From contig JAKNDB010000109.1 in assembly GCA_024305405.1 (NCBI GenBank), positions 6,510,001 through 6,574,000 of the forward strand: 64,000 nt of DNA, given 5' to 3'. This document shows, one piece after another, positions 24,459 to 37,700 of the stretch (positions are counted from its first letter, which is position 1; the number at the start of each line of letters is the position of its first letter). Position numbers and translations under genes: made by a program. Origin of the DNA: Dirofilaria immitis (Eukaryota; Nematoda; Chromadorea; Rhabditida; Onchocercidae). The notes beneath the pieces were generated by a model that worked only from the letters and a program-made list of their open reading frames with translations, did no database searches and was not told the DNA's origin.

Positions 24459-26276
24459 CTAAACGGGAGTAGGTGTTGCTGCCGCGTCTACATCGCCTAC
24501 AAACTCCACATATGTAAACGGGAAAGTACCTTTCTTACCGTTCAGGATTCCTTCGCAAATACCGGACGGATGTAGCTTGGTTACTTTCAAGAAATCACCT
24601 TTCTGCAACTTGAACTAGTTGAATTTATATTATAGACTTTATTTCAATATAAGCTTTAAGATTTTGCTGCACGACCACACTAGGCGGCAACAAAGAGTTA
24701 CCAAAAATACATTTTATTTTAATCGTTCTATTATTCGCTCAGTCAGTCTTCTGATCAACTACCAATAATTTTAGAAAAACAACCTTGAGACGTAGCGCTT
24801 CTGTATCGTACACACTTGGACGTCTATCCAAGATTACACGCGCCAGCGTTGGCATACGTGGCTGTAATCAAATTACTCAACTTCGTTTAAAACATATTTA
24901 TGTAAATCTTAAACATCAGTGGTGCTGACTCATAAATATGCATAATATTTATATATACTAACTGAAGTTCCAAATTAATTTCACTTAAGTACTAACCGTT
25001 TCAGAAAGATGTGCATTGTTCAACATATCGTCGTTGGTATCACTAAGAACAGATACACCGCTTAAACGATTTTCTGACGATATTGAAGATTCAGGACTGT
25101 CTCTTTGCATTAGAACTTCATCAAATTGTGCCTGAAATTGGAAAACATTATCAGAAGCATGCTGGAATCTGAAATTACATATAAAATTCAATATCTCAAA
25201 GAGTCTCACCAAATAATTTCCGGGCACAAGGCCAACATTACCCAAAGCATTACGAGCTTCCCACCATTCTTCCTGTGGTTTTTCGATTATATCGAGAATT
25301 TCATTTTCTCAAACGAGAGATCTGTTGGTTCTTGTCCTTCAAATGAGTATAAAGCGATCATCTAAAATAACTGCATGTAAAAGAACGAAGGAGTAGAATT
25401 ATAACGGGACAAAATAAGAAAGAATATACAAAAATTAGCTCTGCTTGTTCATTATTCATTACACATTTTTTAATCATTATACGCTCGTTACAACTCTGCG
25501 TTGACAAATATCAAAAAAAAATTCGAGAACGAACTACAGGAAGTAGAAGCAATATTACTAAATACAAAAATTTCATCCCAAAATTTGATAATAAAAATAA
25601 AAAAAAGGATATAATCGTCCCTCTCCCCAAAAAAAAAAGAAGAAACGCACCCTCTTAATTGCAGCTTTTCGGAGTGGACAAACCAAGCTTACATTCGCCA
25701 AAATCCTCATTTTGAAATGGTTGAGCAAGGCAGGAATGTCAACAAAGAACTGATCAGCTATCTGCAGAGTCAGTAACAAATTGCTATTCTTTGCACATTA
25801 TAAACAATCCAATTTAAAAAAATAGGTATTTTTAATGAACAAAATGACTTGTCAGTTTTAAACAAATTATTTACTTACTTTCACATTCGTCTTGCCATTA
25901 TCTGCTTCGACCGGCTCAATAAGATAATGTCGAATCTGCTGATCACCGGATAATTCTTCTCTAGAACAGTGAAATCAGTAGAATGTTATGGAACTGAAGT
26001 GAGAGGAGAATTTCGACCAAGTGACTGAAAAAATATTTAAAATGAACGAAACATAATATATTAGACTAGGTAAAGTTAAAACACACGACGTTAATACCTG
26101 ACACTTAAGGCATAGCTTCCGGGAGCAGTAGAATCTCGAATAAGGAACGTGCCGAGATCAGAATCGGACTGACACAACAGCCGGGTTGCTTCTTCTCGAT
26201 CAACGTGAAAATAGAAATTCCTCCAGGAGTAGGGATCGAACGACGAGGACGACGACTCCTCATCCCTTAATATTCA
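24459..26276 (-). CDS. ced-2: Crk/CED-2 SH2-SH3-SH3 adaptor protein
   Basis: Crk adaptors bind phosphotyrosine through SH2 and recruit DOCK/ELMO-type Rac activators through SH3; CED-2 acts in apoptotic cell engulfment and cell migration. Exons in transcript order: SH2 start to 26098 (FDPYSWRNFYF, then GTFLIRDSTAPGSYALSV with the phosphotyrosine-binding Arg), 25960-25879 (QQIRHYLIEPVE), 25761-25651, first SH3 25361-25210 (MIALYSFEGQEPTDLSFEK, EEWWEARN, GLVPGNYL), Ser-rich linker 25131-24997, 24861-24784, and second SH3 24602-24459 (DFLKVTKLHPSGICEG, KKGTFPFTYVEF) with stop TAG at 24459-24461. All junctions shown have GT/AG and matching phases. Exon 25361-25210 is 152 nt and loses frame at an A-run (25304-25307), one base short. 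The initiating ATG is not settled: no ATG in the right frame is obvious within 150 bases of the SH2 start, so a small upstream exon is likely. Confidence 0.92.
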
Positions 26277-26397
26277 GCGCCACTCCTGCGTCTTTAATTC
26301 TCAAGTACTTACGGTCAATGGCCCGACACCGCCACTGCTGGAGACATTATGCAAATTAGTGGCATTGTAGATTATCAGGTTCGTTCATTTCCTGAAG
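26277..26397. promoter_or_regulatory. Short divergent region between Crk and the SET-domain gene
   Basis: Roughly 120 bases separate the two oppositely oriented coding regions. A shared promoter or overlapping 5' UTRs is implied. A GTAAGT donor-like site on the minus strand near 26310 may belong to a Crk 5' exon. Confidence 0.45.
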
Positions 26398-27703
26398 ATG
26401 GAGTACACTCATATAGAAAGCTTGGAATGTGGTCCGGGTGGCAGCTCAATGAATTTCGAGACGGAATATGAAGGATGTTGTTGTACGGGACCGTGTATAG
26501 CAAGTACGGGCTGCACATGTCTCCTCTACAAACAAGTAAGTTCACTTTTTATAAATTTTCATAAAGTAGTTTTCTGCAGTTACTGGTATAGCCATTCATA
26601 CTACTAGTCTGAATTCTCGAATTCTTTTAAAAGTTACTACCAAACATTTAGAAATTATAGGACTTAACACGGCATGTTTATCTTATTTCTCTTTCAGACA
26701 TGACTACCTTGCTGCTTCAAAAGAAGAACCGTAGATAACTGGCATTTATTCTTATGTTTTATCCAAATTACATTAAGCTTATTTATTAAAAACTTTTCAG
26801 GACGTATTCAAGAATCAGAATTTTGTTAAGAATGTTGATAGCACTTTTCCAGTTTTGGAATGTTCCGTTGGATGTTCCTGTTCGTTCTTCCTAAATAATT
26901 GTAGAAATAGATGTGTTCAATTTGGCACCTCACTTCCTCTCGAGGTTAATGTTGTTATTTTAATTCAAAAAATACGAGCTAAACTTCTTGCATTTTACTT
27001 GAAGATGAAGTTTAATTTTCAAATTTTCAGGTCTTTGATGCTGGTGAAAAAGGTTATGGTTTGCAATGTAGAGAACAAATTAAAAAGGTCGCTTTATTAT
27101 TGAATATATCGGTGAAGTAATTGGACCTGACGAAGTAGAAAAGCGTCAATCCAACACAAATTATGTTCTTACGATTAAAGAAATTTTCCGAGGTCGTTAC
27201 TTCATATTATGGTATTCCAATGATTTATCACAAAATTTTCTCATTTATTTGCCTGCTCATCTCTCTCCGCGCTGCTTCATGCTGTTGTAGCTGTTCTAAT
27301 TTAAATGAAAATACTTCAATTTTAGTTTTCCTGTAATTTCTGACTGTCAATAACCAAATTGTAAGTTTTTTTCTTAACAGCGATTTCATTTATTCTAAGA
27401 AGATTGATTTGTTGTAGCAATTAGTAGTTGAATTTAGATCACACTGAAGTGACGTATATCGATCCATCAGTGCGTGGAAATCAATCACGATTTATAAATC
27501 ACAGTTGTAATCCTAATTTGGTAATGATCCTTGTGAGATGTGGTACTCCACAAGTACATGTTGGTCTGTTTGCGCTTCGCGATATACCTGCTTATGAAGA
27601 GCTTACGTATGATTATGGTGCCAATACCTCAGAATTTAGTGTGAAGAAATGTTTGTGCGGTAGTGTTCATTGCCGATTGTTTCTTCCTGCCTGTGTTCCG
27701 TAG
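26398..27703 (+). CDS. SETMAR-like histone lysine methyltransferase (pre-SET, SET, post-SET)
   Basis: The protein is predicted to methylate histone lysines. Exon 1 (26398-26535) starts MEYTHIESLECGPGGSS and holds the first pre-SET cysteines (GCCCTGPC, GCTC). Exon 2 (26801-26944) has CSVGCSCSF and CRNRCVQFG. Exon 3, from 27031, has DAGEKGYGL and, after one frame step, RFIIEYIGEVIGPDEVEKRQ. The last exon (27428-27703) has the SET core RFINHSCNPNL, LTYDYG and the post-SET CLCGSVHC, then a stop. Length and the spacing of the zinc-binding cysteines fit small SETMAR/SUV39-type enzymes, without a transposase domain. The frame in exon 3 breaks at the A-run 27082-27086, which is one A short. The exon 3 donor (after TIKEIF, near 27190-27210) does not match the phase of the last exon, so that junction is unresolved. 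It is head to head with the Crk gene. Confidence 0.88.
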
Positions 27704-30700
27704 TATATGACCTGGTCAATCCATGCACCTCTTCCTTCAGTGATCAATTTTTAAATTCATTCATTTTCGCGACTATTGTTATATTTCAAAGCAATGAAAA
27801 ATTTCTTTCTTGCAAGCAGTTATGGGATGGCTTTTAACGAATGTTTCACTAAAGAAATGGATTAATTTGCAAAAAGTTGATAATAGTTTTTATTTAGAAA
27901 TTTTGGCACTATAATTTCTCGAATAAGCTGTGATAATCTTACTTGTTACTTTTCATATTGCCAGTTATTATCCAAAATATTGTTGAGTTTTCAATGTCGC
28001 TACTTTCTCTGTTTCTCTGCTGGCTGTTTCTGAATATTTTATAATTTGACTTTCTTTATTTGCTAAGGAGGTTAAGTTTCTTCCTGAAATTAATTTGATG
28101 ATATAAAAAGCAACATGTTACACAAGTTTATTCAGATAATATAAATTGATTTTACTTGGACTTGAAATGTAACTTGAGATCCTTTTTTCCCATGAATGTT
28201 GATATTTTATTTGAAATTATACAGGGGTAATTATGCAGTTATCTTCTTTCCCTCGATTTTTTCGTTTCGATTTCATACGGCGAATTTATGTTCAGCACGG
28301 AAATTACCATTTTTAGAATAAAAAAAAAGATCAATAATTTAAGAGCATTCTACTAATCTTAATAGTTAATGAAAATTTATCTTCTCTTTGAGAAGTTAAT
28401 AAAAGTACACAATTACTTGATATTCTTATTTAAGCTAAACCAATTAAAAATGAGATAGGAATTTGAAATTACATAAATTTATGAGAAGCATTGATTTGAA
28501 GAACTGATCATAAACATATATTATGAAATAAAAGTCTTTTTGATTTCATGCTTACCCATTTGTCTATTAAAAAATGGCCTAGCAAAATCTTTTTTCGGAC
28601 AGATAAGAAACATATTTGTCAATATAAATTGTTTAAAATACATTAGTTTTTCGGGAGTGTGTACCAAATATCTTTTTTGGCAATTTTTATTACTTGCAAC
28701 ATTTCGAAAATCTCGAAAATGGTTTTGCTTTTTCAATATGAGAATTTAAATAATTCGTTGGAGTGTTATATTCCTTGATGTTATAAACTATTATCTTTAT
28801 AAGTTTCTGAATTCTTATATCAGTAGAGCACCAACTTTTGATCATCACTTAATACGTCGCAGAAGAAATGAAATTGATGCCAAACATGAATCCCTAAACA
28901 AGAGAAGTATGCGAACTCTCTAATCTTTCAATTCAAGTTGCTCCGTTCTTTTATATTTACAAAAATGAAGACGTTTTTTAAATTAATTCATCGATTTGAA
29001 AGTAACGACACCATAGCTTGTTATCCATAATGCATTCCTATGTACGCAGCCAAGAAGTTTAATTTGTGCAGATCTTCGTGCATCTTTCATATACATATTG
29101 CTACCACTGATATTTTACTAATTTTTCTTTGGAAATTCTGAAATTTGAAAAAATTCGAATTTAAAACTGCAGTAAATCACCGTGCTTTCATATATTATTA
29201 TAGTGTAACATCACAGCCTGTATTTCCGATATTCATTCTTGTATTAGGCAAAAATTTTGAAATGATTTTTGAAAAAAATTAAAGGGGACACTAAGATTTA
29301 TTATTTTATGGAGATTTTCACAGAATAAGAAAAAAATGTATTATGAAATATAAGCAACCTCACTTCATGGAAAGAGTGCAGTATTTTTGGTGCTCAATCA
29401 CAACTGAAGGCAAAGAATCTAATACGTCACCTGGAATATGATCACTTCTGTTATGAAATAGTCTTAATTCATTGTTCTCTAAATTGTTGCAAAGCTAAAT
29501 TTGTTGGAAAAACCAAAATCAAATTTCTTACGTTTAGGTATGATTTGCATTATTCGTTTTAGAGGATTAACTAAGCAAACCAGATAATCGTTAATAGCTT
29601 TATGAAAAGGGAATACAATCAGCTAGTACAGCAATTATAAGTTGGTCAAAATGAGGGAAATGTATATATAAAAAATCATAGTCATTATTTCCATTATTCC
29701 ATCTTAGTATGAATCTATCGATAATAACATCATCGATCAACAATCCACAAGATATGAGGAGATCGATGAAAGAATCAAATAGTTATTTGACAACAGAATC
29801 GTTGTCTCGAAAATAATAAGGGAACTTGCTACCGTTTGAGAAACAGGATTGAAATAATTGAAATGATAAAACCAAGCAAATCGAATAATGTGGGATAATG
29901 TACACTTCCTTTGTTGTTTTATATACTGTATCTATTAATAAAGTTTTCATATAATAAAGAAGGCTAATCTTTCTCAAAAAGCGCATATAATTTTTTTAAA
30001 TTCATTTTTGTACAGATTTTTGGATTTTCTTAGATATTAGATATAACGTTCCGAAATTCATTAAGAATTACAAATTTTTTGAATTGACTGTATTGCTGAA
30101 ATGTAAAAATTATACGAAAAATTACATTCGTTGTATGACATATACTCTTTATTCTACTGCTTTTACGAAAAGTACATTTTGAATGATAGATCAATCTCAA
30201 CGGCTTACACGTTTAAACAATTTTTCTGATTTTTTCTTTTGCAATATTTCATATATTTAATTTTGGCAAATTGAGTTTATCAAAAATTAGTGTCCACGGA
30301 AATGTATTAAATTGCTTTTGCAACAAAGAACGAAGTCTGTGTGTATCAACTAAAATCTTTACTATTTTTTGTCTAACAGAAAGATATAGAAGAGAAAAAA
30401 ATAAAAAAGTATTATTTCGTTAAAATGCAACATACTGTAGATTTTATATATCAGTGAATCAATTGAGTTTCAAGTAGATGATCATCAGCTGCTTCCCAAT
30501 TTATCCTAATTTTCAAATTCTAAATTCATTAGCATATATCGACTTCTCTGATAGTATTAATTATTTCTGCTATTCGTTGAAAATTTCTTCTCTCTTTGAT
30601 TTATATTCCCTACAAATTTCTAACAGGATTGTTTAACTTTTTAAATTTATAGTTTTTTCCAAGCACACTTGTCTTCGCTTGAAAGTCGGCAATATAACTG

Positions 30701-31021
30701 AAAAAAAAAGTGACAAGTCCATCAATTTTTTTCACTATAGACTTCATGGAAGTTTTTATCCGTGTTTTGAAATATGATTACAACATTTCAATGCTAAGAC
30801 AAATATAGAAGTGTCAACAAAATTGAAGAAGCAATTTGCCGCCAGGATAAATATAACTTCACAAAAATATACTATTTTTAGCCTGACTATCAGCTAATGA
30901 TTCCAAAGGTAAAAAAGTTCAGTATAAAACATTTTAGAAAATACGGCACAGATCGCGCTGAATCCTGAATTTCTGAGATGTATCTTAGTCACTATCAATT
31001 GAATCAAACATGATGGACTTT
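27704..31021. other. Gene-poor AT-rich region
   Basis: About 3.3 kb after the SET gene. Open frames here are short and low-complexity, with overlapping ORFs on both strands at 28.5-28.75 kb and no splice context. I see no conserved protein, RNA gene or mobile element. Confidence 0.5.
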
Positions 31022-31154
31022 TCATCCAAACTCTATGTCATCATATTGTACTCCCCAATGCTTCAAAATTTCTTGCCTTTCACATTCTTTTAATATGATG
31101 TGTCTCTTGTCGTTGGAACGAGGCCTGTCTTCGACAAGCCAAGCTTCATATTAA
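31022..31154 (-). CDS. Coding-like terminal exon of an unrecognised small gene
   Basis: On the minus strand, after an ATGCAG acceptor at 31155-31156, an ORF of about 42 codons reads YEAWLVEDRPRSNDK ... KHWGVQYDDIEFG and stops at TGA 31022-31024. Its GC content and codon balance are higher than the surrounding AT-rich DNA, and the charged, aromatic composition looks protein-like. The frame is closed immediately upstream of the Tyr codon, so either the acceptor lies elsewhere or a base is missing. It probably pairs with the ORF at 32152-32328. No family recognised. Confidence 0.35.
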
Positions 31155-32151
31155 CTGCATTATCTTTGTTATATCTGATTTTGAATAACTGAATTTGTTT
31201 CCAAAATGTAAAATAGCATTCATTCTTCAATTTTCTTAACAAATTGACATGGCTCCATATATTTCGCAATCTCGCAATTTCCGGTCTTCAAAATTAAACC
31301 CATTTTTTCTGATAACTAAGTAGATTAGTAAGACGTCCCTAATTTTTGAACGAATTGAGCTTCCGCTAATCATATTTTATCATCCGTTAATCTTCCTCTA
31401 ATCATATTTCATCTGATTAATTTCGAATTAATTCAGAGCTTTTATTATAATTAATATTATTTAGGAGAAATAGTCTTCTTTTGTCTTCTTCATGCGTATT
31501 ACACTATTTACTTGATTTCTTATGCTACGGATTAATTCGTTGCCAATATTTCACACTTATCGCTTAAATATAAAATATTTTTATAAAATCTTTTACTGGC
31601 TTTCTCCTTAAGAATAACATTTGTGGTTTTGTTTTTCTTTAAGCAGAAGCAAATTTCTAATTCTCTAAATTTGTCATTAAAAAAATTCCAGTGAGCTTGA
31701 ATTGCTTGAGTTCGATTAAAAATGATATTCATCTGAATACAGAACTGATCAACTTTAAGAGTCTGACTTGTAACTAGTACTGGTTAAGTCAAAACTGGCA
31801 TCACAAATTTTTAGTAATTAGATAGTAACTATTAACTAATTGCGGTATAATGTTCTGATAAATTACTGAATCATAATGGTGAGGTTCATACCTGTATTAG
31901 ACTGGGTGCATTTATCTGAGCAAATTATTTCCCGAAAACCAAATTTTTTTCCTTAAAATAGAACATTGCAGAATGAGCCGTTTCATTATCAAGTTGTTTT
32001 TTTTCGTAACAAATCAAATTAGCAGAAATTATGTATTGAATATTCAAGAAAAAAACTGATAAAATTAAAGCAATAATGAATGAAACTTGCACTCTAAATA
32101 TTTTAGTATTCTCAATTTTGCAATGACAAATTGAATCAAAGGAGTAGATAA

Positions 32152-32328
32152 CTAACCATTATCTGGTGATGGTGAGTGACAATATGACCAGTGCACAAGC
32201 AAAGCTTCGTCCTTCGATTTGGCAGCCTTACTCAGCTTCTCCACTCCTTTCTGAGTTTTCAAGAATCTCAAGTAGTCCACTGCCAATGCTCTTCTTCGCC
32301 TATCAAACTCCAGTCGAATGGTGGCCAT
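32152..32328 (-). CDS. 58-codon ORF, candidate first exon of the same unknown gene
   Basis: ATG at 32326-32328, preceded in frame by TAA, opens MATIRLEFDRRRRALAVDYL and continues KTQKGVEKLSKAAKSKDEAL ... to TAG at 32152-32154. A GTTAGT donor overlaps the end (DN then G|GTTAGT), so the ORF may be spliced rather than terminated. The segment stands out as GC-richer than 1 kb on either side and is rich in Arg/Lys with a helical pattern. The opposite strand is also open here (32166-32423), but its translation is less protein-like and lacks splice context. I do not recognise the protein. Confidence 0.4.
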   Translation of the reverse strand: MATIRLEFDRRRRALAVDYLRFLKTQKGVEKLSKAAKSKDEALLVHWSYCHSPSPDNG

Positions 32329-34799
32329 ATTTTAACTCTCATTTGCAATTCCCTTGCTGCCCCACTACTTTCCCTAATTCTCTAATTCAAGATTTGTTTG
32401 GCAGTAAACAAACTTTGGATTGATTTGTTCTATTTTAACGTTATTATTAATGTTGCTTTAGTTGCTTGGTAATTAATATTCAAATTCTAAGAAATGTTGT
32501 AAAAAGTTTAAGTGGATTCAGGTTGTATAAAACTAAAGTATTATAATTAAAATAAATTACCTTACTTCATGGAAAGCAATTTTCATTGTCTTTTCAGTTT
32601 GCAAAAGTTTGCCTCTTCAGTGGCTGATCTGAAGCCATTTAAATGTAAATCAAATTAAGTCCACTTATCTCTTGGAAATTCGATCTTTTTGTATTTCATT
32701 TGTTACTATTTGTAAAATACTTGAATTAATTGTAAATTTTTCGAAGCATCTTGATAACAACCTGTAAAATGCATGCCTAATAAATAACCGATAATTTATT
32801 CCTGCCATTCGGTTTTCAAAGAAGCTGCAAACATCTGTCAACTTTACATTATTTTAAACCTTAGGTGATCTCAATATTTATCATAACTTTTAGATCTGGT
32901 TACAAAAGTTTGTCTTTTCATTAAATTTGTGCTCGACAATCATTTATCATGTATTCAATTAAAATTCTTTCTTGGAAAATAATTTCACCTGCAATCTTCG
33001 AATTGTCCTATACACCTTTAACTCAGAATATTTCAGGCTATTATAACAGACTGAAAAAGAAGTGAATGATATGATGATTTATTGAGACATAAGTTCTTTT
33101 ACGAACAATAAAAATTGAAAGTAAAATTGAATTGGGGCTGAAAAGTTGATTGATTTTAAGTAAACGATAACTTTTAGGTTGAAACAACCTTCGTGATTTG
33201 ACCTGATTCTTCTTCCTGAAGATATTTTTGTACACGGGATCTTCTGCAAAAATGTACCTTTGGGGAAAAGAATCTGGTAAAATAAAACATTACTTTGTAT
33301 TGGTGCTCTGAAATTCAGGAAATATGACTAACTCAGCTTATCCAAAAAATTCGTCAATTAAGAGAAAATGTGCACTCAGTCATTCAGACATCAATGCATC
33401 CTGAATGAAAGACGCCGATTTTCCCAAAACAATAAATCTAATCTTTTTCTTGTCTTAGCTTTGTTATGTTTATCATCTCTCCTCCTTCAAATGCTTAACC
33501 TAGTTCAACAAATATATGGTATAAATAACTACTCCATAATATTTAAGATTAAAAAACTGTTTTCGTAAAAGCAAAAAAACTTATTGAATTGGGGAAATGA
33601 GAGAATGAACTAATGTTTTGTTTGAAAAATAAATTTTAATTTTGAAAAAATTTCGAGAAACTTCCTTTTAAAGTCTAGAATTTCGAATTCAATTTAGAAA
33701 TTACTGATTATGATTGCAAATATTCTAGTAATGGATTTCGTTAAAAAGGCTAGCTTTTATTTTGTAAAAGGTCTGGGTTTTCATGTTTCAATATTTTTGT
33801 AATTCCTGATAAATTTATGAAAAGATAATTTGGTGGCACTTTTATTGCTAAATTATTGGCAATAAATTTTGTTAGTGACTTAGTCTTTGAATTAAGCTGA
33901 CACTATTACTCAAAATAATATGATTTTTGCTAAAATTTTAAGCATAAATATCTTGCAGAGTTTTCATTTGTCGTAGATGACCATCAAATGTTTGTTAATT
34001 AAAGCGATTTAAAATGCTTCACCAAAGAAAGAGTGAATAACATGCAAGAAAATAATTGAGAGGAGATTTTTGATGGAGGTAAGGATGAAGAGATTTTTTA
34101 AGTAATTTATTGAATTTCTTTTTCTCTTGCGATATTCAAAATAAAAACCGTTAATTTTATGAACTGTTAGAACTCGTTCAGTTAGAATTTCCTTACCAGA
34201 ACCAAAATATAGCTTTTAAATCGGCTTAAAAACTGACTTTAAAATATTCACATTTTAACATTTATAATTTTTAAAATTGTAACTAAATTGCAGTTTTATC
34301 CATGTTTTTTTTTTTCGCAAGCAGTTGTCTAGCAACAGTATCAGTGACCGACAATGAATACACCATCCATATGTTTATTTTCGCTTTTTCAGTTTATTAT
34401 TCTTGCCAGTACATTCGGTTTGTTCAGTTCTCAGATTTCAGCTATACAGCAAACGAAAACTTTTTCTGTAGAAATAAGCAAAACAGAATGAAGAGTTCAA
34501 ATTAGTATAGACAAGAATTTTTTGATGTATTCAAAAAGTTTGGAGTGATAAGAAGATGATTTTAATTCTCATAAGTTTTGTGAGTTTTCGTAAAAACATG
34601 CGGCACTCCTTTTCTGGATAAATATTTATGAAATATAAATTGATAATTATCCGTAATAACTACAACATATTTTGATTTATAGTCTTTTTCATGTATATTA
34701 ATGGCTAGAAATATTTGCCATATTTAAGATGTTGAATCTCTGATAGCAAAACCTATAGTCGATTGTCACTCACTTCTTTTAATCTCAAATGGATTTCAG
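32329..34799. other. AT-rich region upstream of the L1-family gene
   Basis: About 2.5 kb with no supported exon. The L1CAM signal-peptide exon should lie here or within this interval. An ATG at 34302 followed by Phe codons, with nearby GT sites, is a candidate, but the T-run makes the frame unreliable. Confidence 0.4.
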
Positions 34800-37700
34800 G
34801 ACCACCGAAACTGGATCCAGAAAATGGCGGGGAAATATGGTTTCAAGTAAACCTGACCGGTATTGAACGTAGTAAATTTATTCTTCCGTGCTATGCTACT
34901 GGTAATCCAGAAACGTCAGTTTCAAGTTTTGTTTAATATAAAACCCTCGAAAAATATTAAAAATACCAGTATTTGTAGGTTTTCCAATCCAAAAAATATC
35001 TGTTTCTTAACATATTACTTTTCATTACTGAGTAATTTAAGGAGTAGCACACTTTATTTTTTGGCAAATTAAGTATGACAGAAACATAACGCTAAAAAGT
35101 AATATGTTCAGACAATACTATTATAAGTGATATGATCAGATGTAAAACAAATGAAATCATTCATGTTAAATGTTTAAATGATTTCTTAATCCGAAATGAA
35201 AAACGGTTCCGGAGAAAGCAACTGCATCTAAAATCCATGTATCGATTTTAAAATTGCGCATAAAGTTTGGTGCTTCCATTCCTTTTTATAAATATAGCGA
35301 GTTGAAATAAATTGTTCTAAGCAGGCGAGTCTAAAATAACTGTGAAAGGCTTTCAATTTTGCATTGAAAGCATCTAATTTGGAGTATGGAGCGATTTTGA
35401 TCATTTATGACGGAATTTTTTCAAATTAAACCAAATAAAAATTATAATGATCCGTTTATTTGTTGACATATCTTTTGTCTATCCCTCAAACATTGTAAGT
35501 TTATTATTTTCTAGATTTGAATGGTTCAAAGATGGCAAAAGATTGAAAGTTGATGGCAATCGTATTGCATGGGAAAAACAGTTCCAAAGCGGTAATATAA
35601 TAATCAGTGACGCTCAAGATGAGGATCAAGGATACTATCAATGCCATGTTTCCAACATCTTTGGAACTGCTGTTTCCAACAAATTTCATGTACAAGTCGG
35701 AGGTAATTTATTCGTAGGTGACACCTGATGAAATGTTTTCATTACAATTTATATAATTTTCGCGCGCTGAATGACTTGAGGAATATATAACTTTTAACTT
35801 TCCGTCCTAAAACTTCGAAAAATTCATTACTTCCTGAAACTTCGAAAAATCCATAAATTCAAAATTCCAACAAATTCAGTGCTTGATCATTTTGCGTCTC
35901 GAGGTTTGCGTCGATTGATAGTGGAAGAGGGACGAAGTTTGAGTATTCAATGTGATATTCCTTATGGAGTACCAAAACCATCTGTTTTTGGCTTTATCGC
36001 GATGCACAACGGACAGATATCATTGAAACTATTCAACATAAACATATTGTTGTCGATACAGAAGGTTAATTTGCTTTGCAATTTTATTTTACTGATAAAT
36101 TTCCTTAAAATTTAACAGCTGACAAAAAATTGAAAACAAAACTTATTGGTTTTTTAACAATCAGGAATTTTTTCGAAATTTTTACTTTGTGTCATCATTT
36201 TTGTAGGTACCCTTCATTTCACAGCAGTAGAAAAGCATGACGGCCGACAAAATTTAATTTATCAGTGCGCAATAACGTCACCTGTATTGCATGGGGAATA
36301 TCGTGCAGGCAACGAATTTCAACTTATTGTCGATCGTGTTACAAGTATCTTTAGTTTTTATATTTTAAATCGATAATTTCAAAGGCTTTTTTAACTAAAT
36401 ATATTTTGAATACAGGCGCAAAAAGCACATTTTACAGAAAACAAAGGAACGACTATACATAAGCTGTGGTTTAGTCCAGATGAAGTATCTGTCAAAGTAG
36501 GAAGAAAACTTAAACTGATGTGTATCTTTGGAGGAAGGTGAATTTCTTACAATTAATAGCTCATTACCATCTGATCTTATTTTTTTGACTGGAACTTGTC
36601 CTTGGCATATTTGTGATATCAGTTACCATTATTTGTACAAAAAAAACGTTATCAAGTTCAAATAAATTCAGGCCTTTACCGAATATAACGTGGAGTAAAT
36701 TAAATGGTGAATTACCGGTTACTCGGTTAATAGATTTTAAATCGCAAGAAGCTGAATACGGTAAAGCTCTGATCATTGAAAATGTTCACTTGGAAGATGC
36801 CGGAACATACGAATGTCGATCACAGCATTTATTTCATCACATGCATGTCACTATCACTGGTATCAACTTGTTTTTCAAACTTTCACTTAAATTTAAGTTC
36901 AAATTCGAAATTTATTCCAGCAGCCCCATTTTGGATAGATGAACCACCACAGGACATTGACCAATCAGAAGGAAGTGCCGCTGAAATTCGCTGCGTAACA
37001 TCGGGCACACCAATTCCTATCGTTCAATGGTTTATCAACGGCGTACCATTACATGGTATGATTCGATGTTTTGATGTATTTAAACCTGTAGGATTTAAAT
37101 TTTTTTCAAAAGAACTTTTTCCTCAGTTTAATAAGCACTATGATTGTTCATAAATTGATCCTGGACGTAATATTCGATGTTTGTCTATTTTTCTCGAGAT
37201 TTTGTTATTGTGATAGTTTGGTAAGATGTGAAAAACTCTCATATTTATTTCTAGCTTGTTATTTATTGAAGAACTAACTTTTCTAGAAGATTTATCTATA
37301 CTTAACAATAATTGTTGTAGTGCATTACAAATGAACTACCTACTCCTATTTCATACATCTGAGATTTTCGGAATGTTGTGCGACTTTGGATTATCCATGC
37401 TTTCCAGCTTAACTTGGTTTAACTTCAATTTTTGGTTTGGTCATGATGATGCTATAGAGTTGGCAGATAACGATCGACGTATGATTTTAAATAATGGTCA
37501 GATATTACGAATAGTAAATCTGGATCATGATGTTGATACAGCTGTGTATCAATGCAATGCATCGAATTCGCTTGGTTATGTCTTTGGAAATGCTTTCGTG
37601 AACGTTCGCGGTAATGCAACTAAATCGTTACATTTTGTTATTTCAAACCGTATCAGTCTTGCGCAAGTTCTAAACTATCTCATTCTGTTTATTCAAATAT

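Noticed and set aside
32166..32423. 85-codon plus-strand ORF opposite the MATIRLEF ORF
   Set aside because: The minus-strand reading has a proper start and donor and a better composition, so the plus frame is taken as a shadow.
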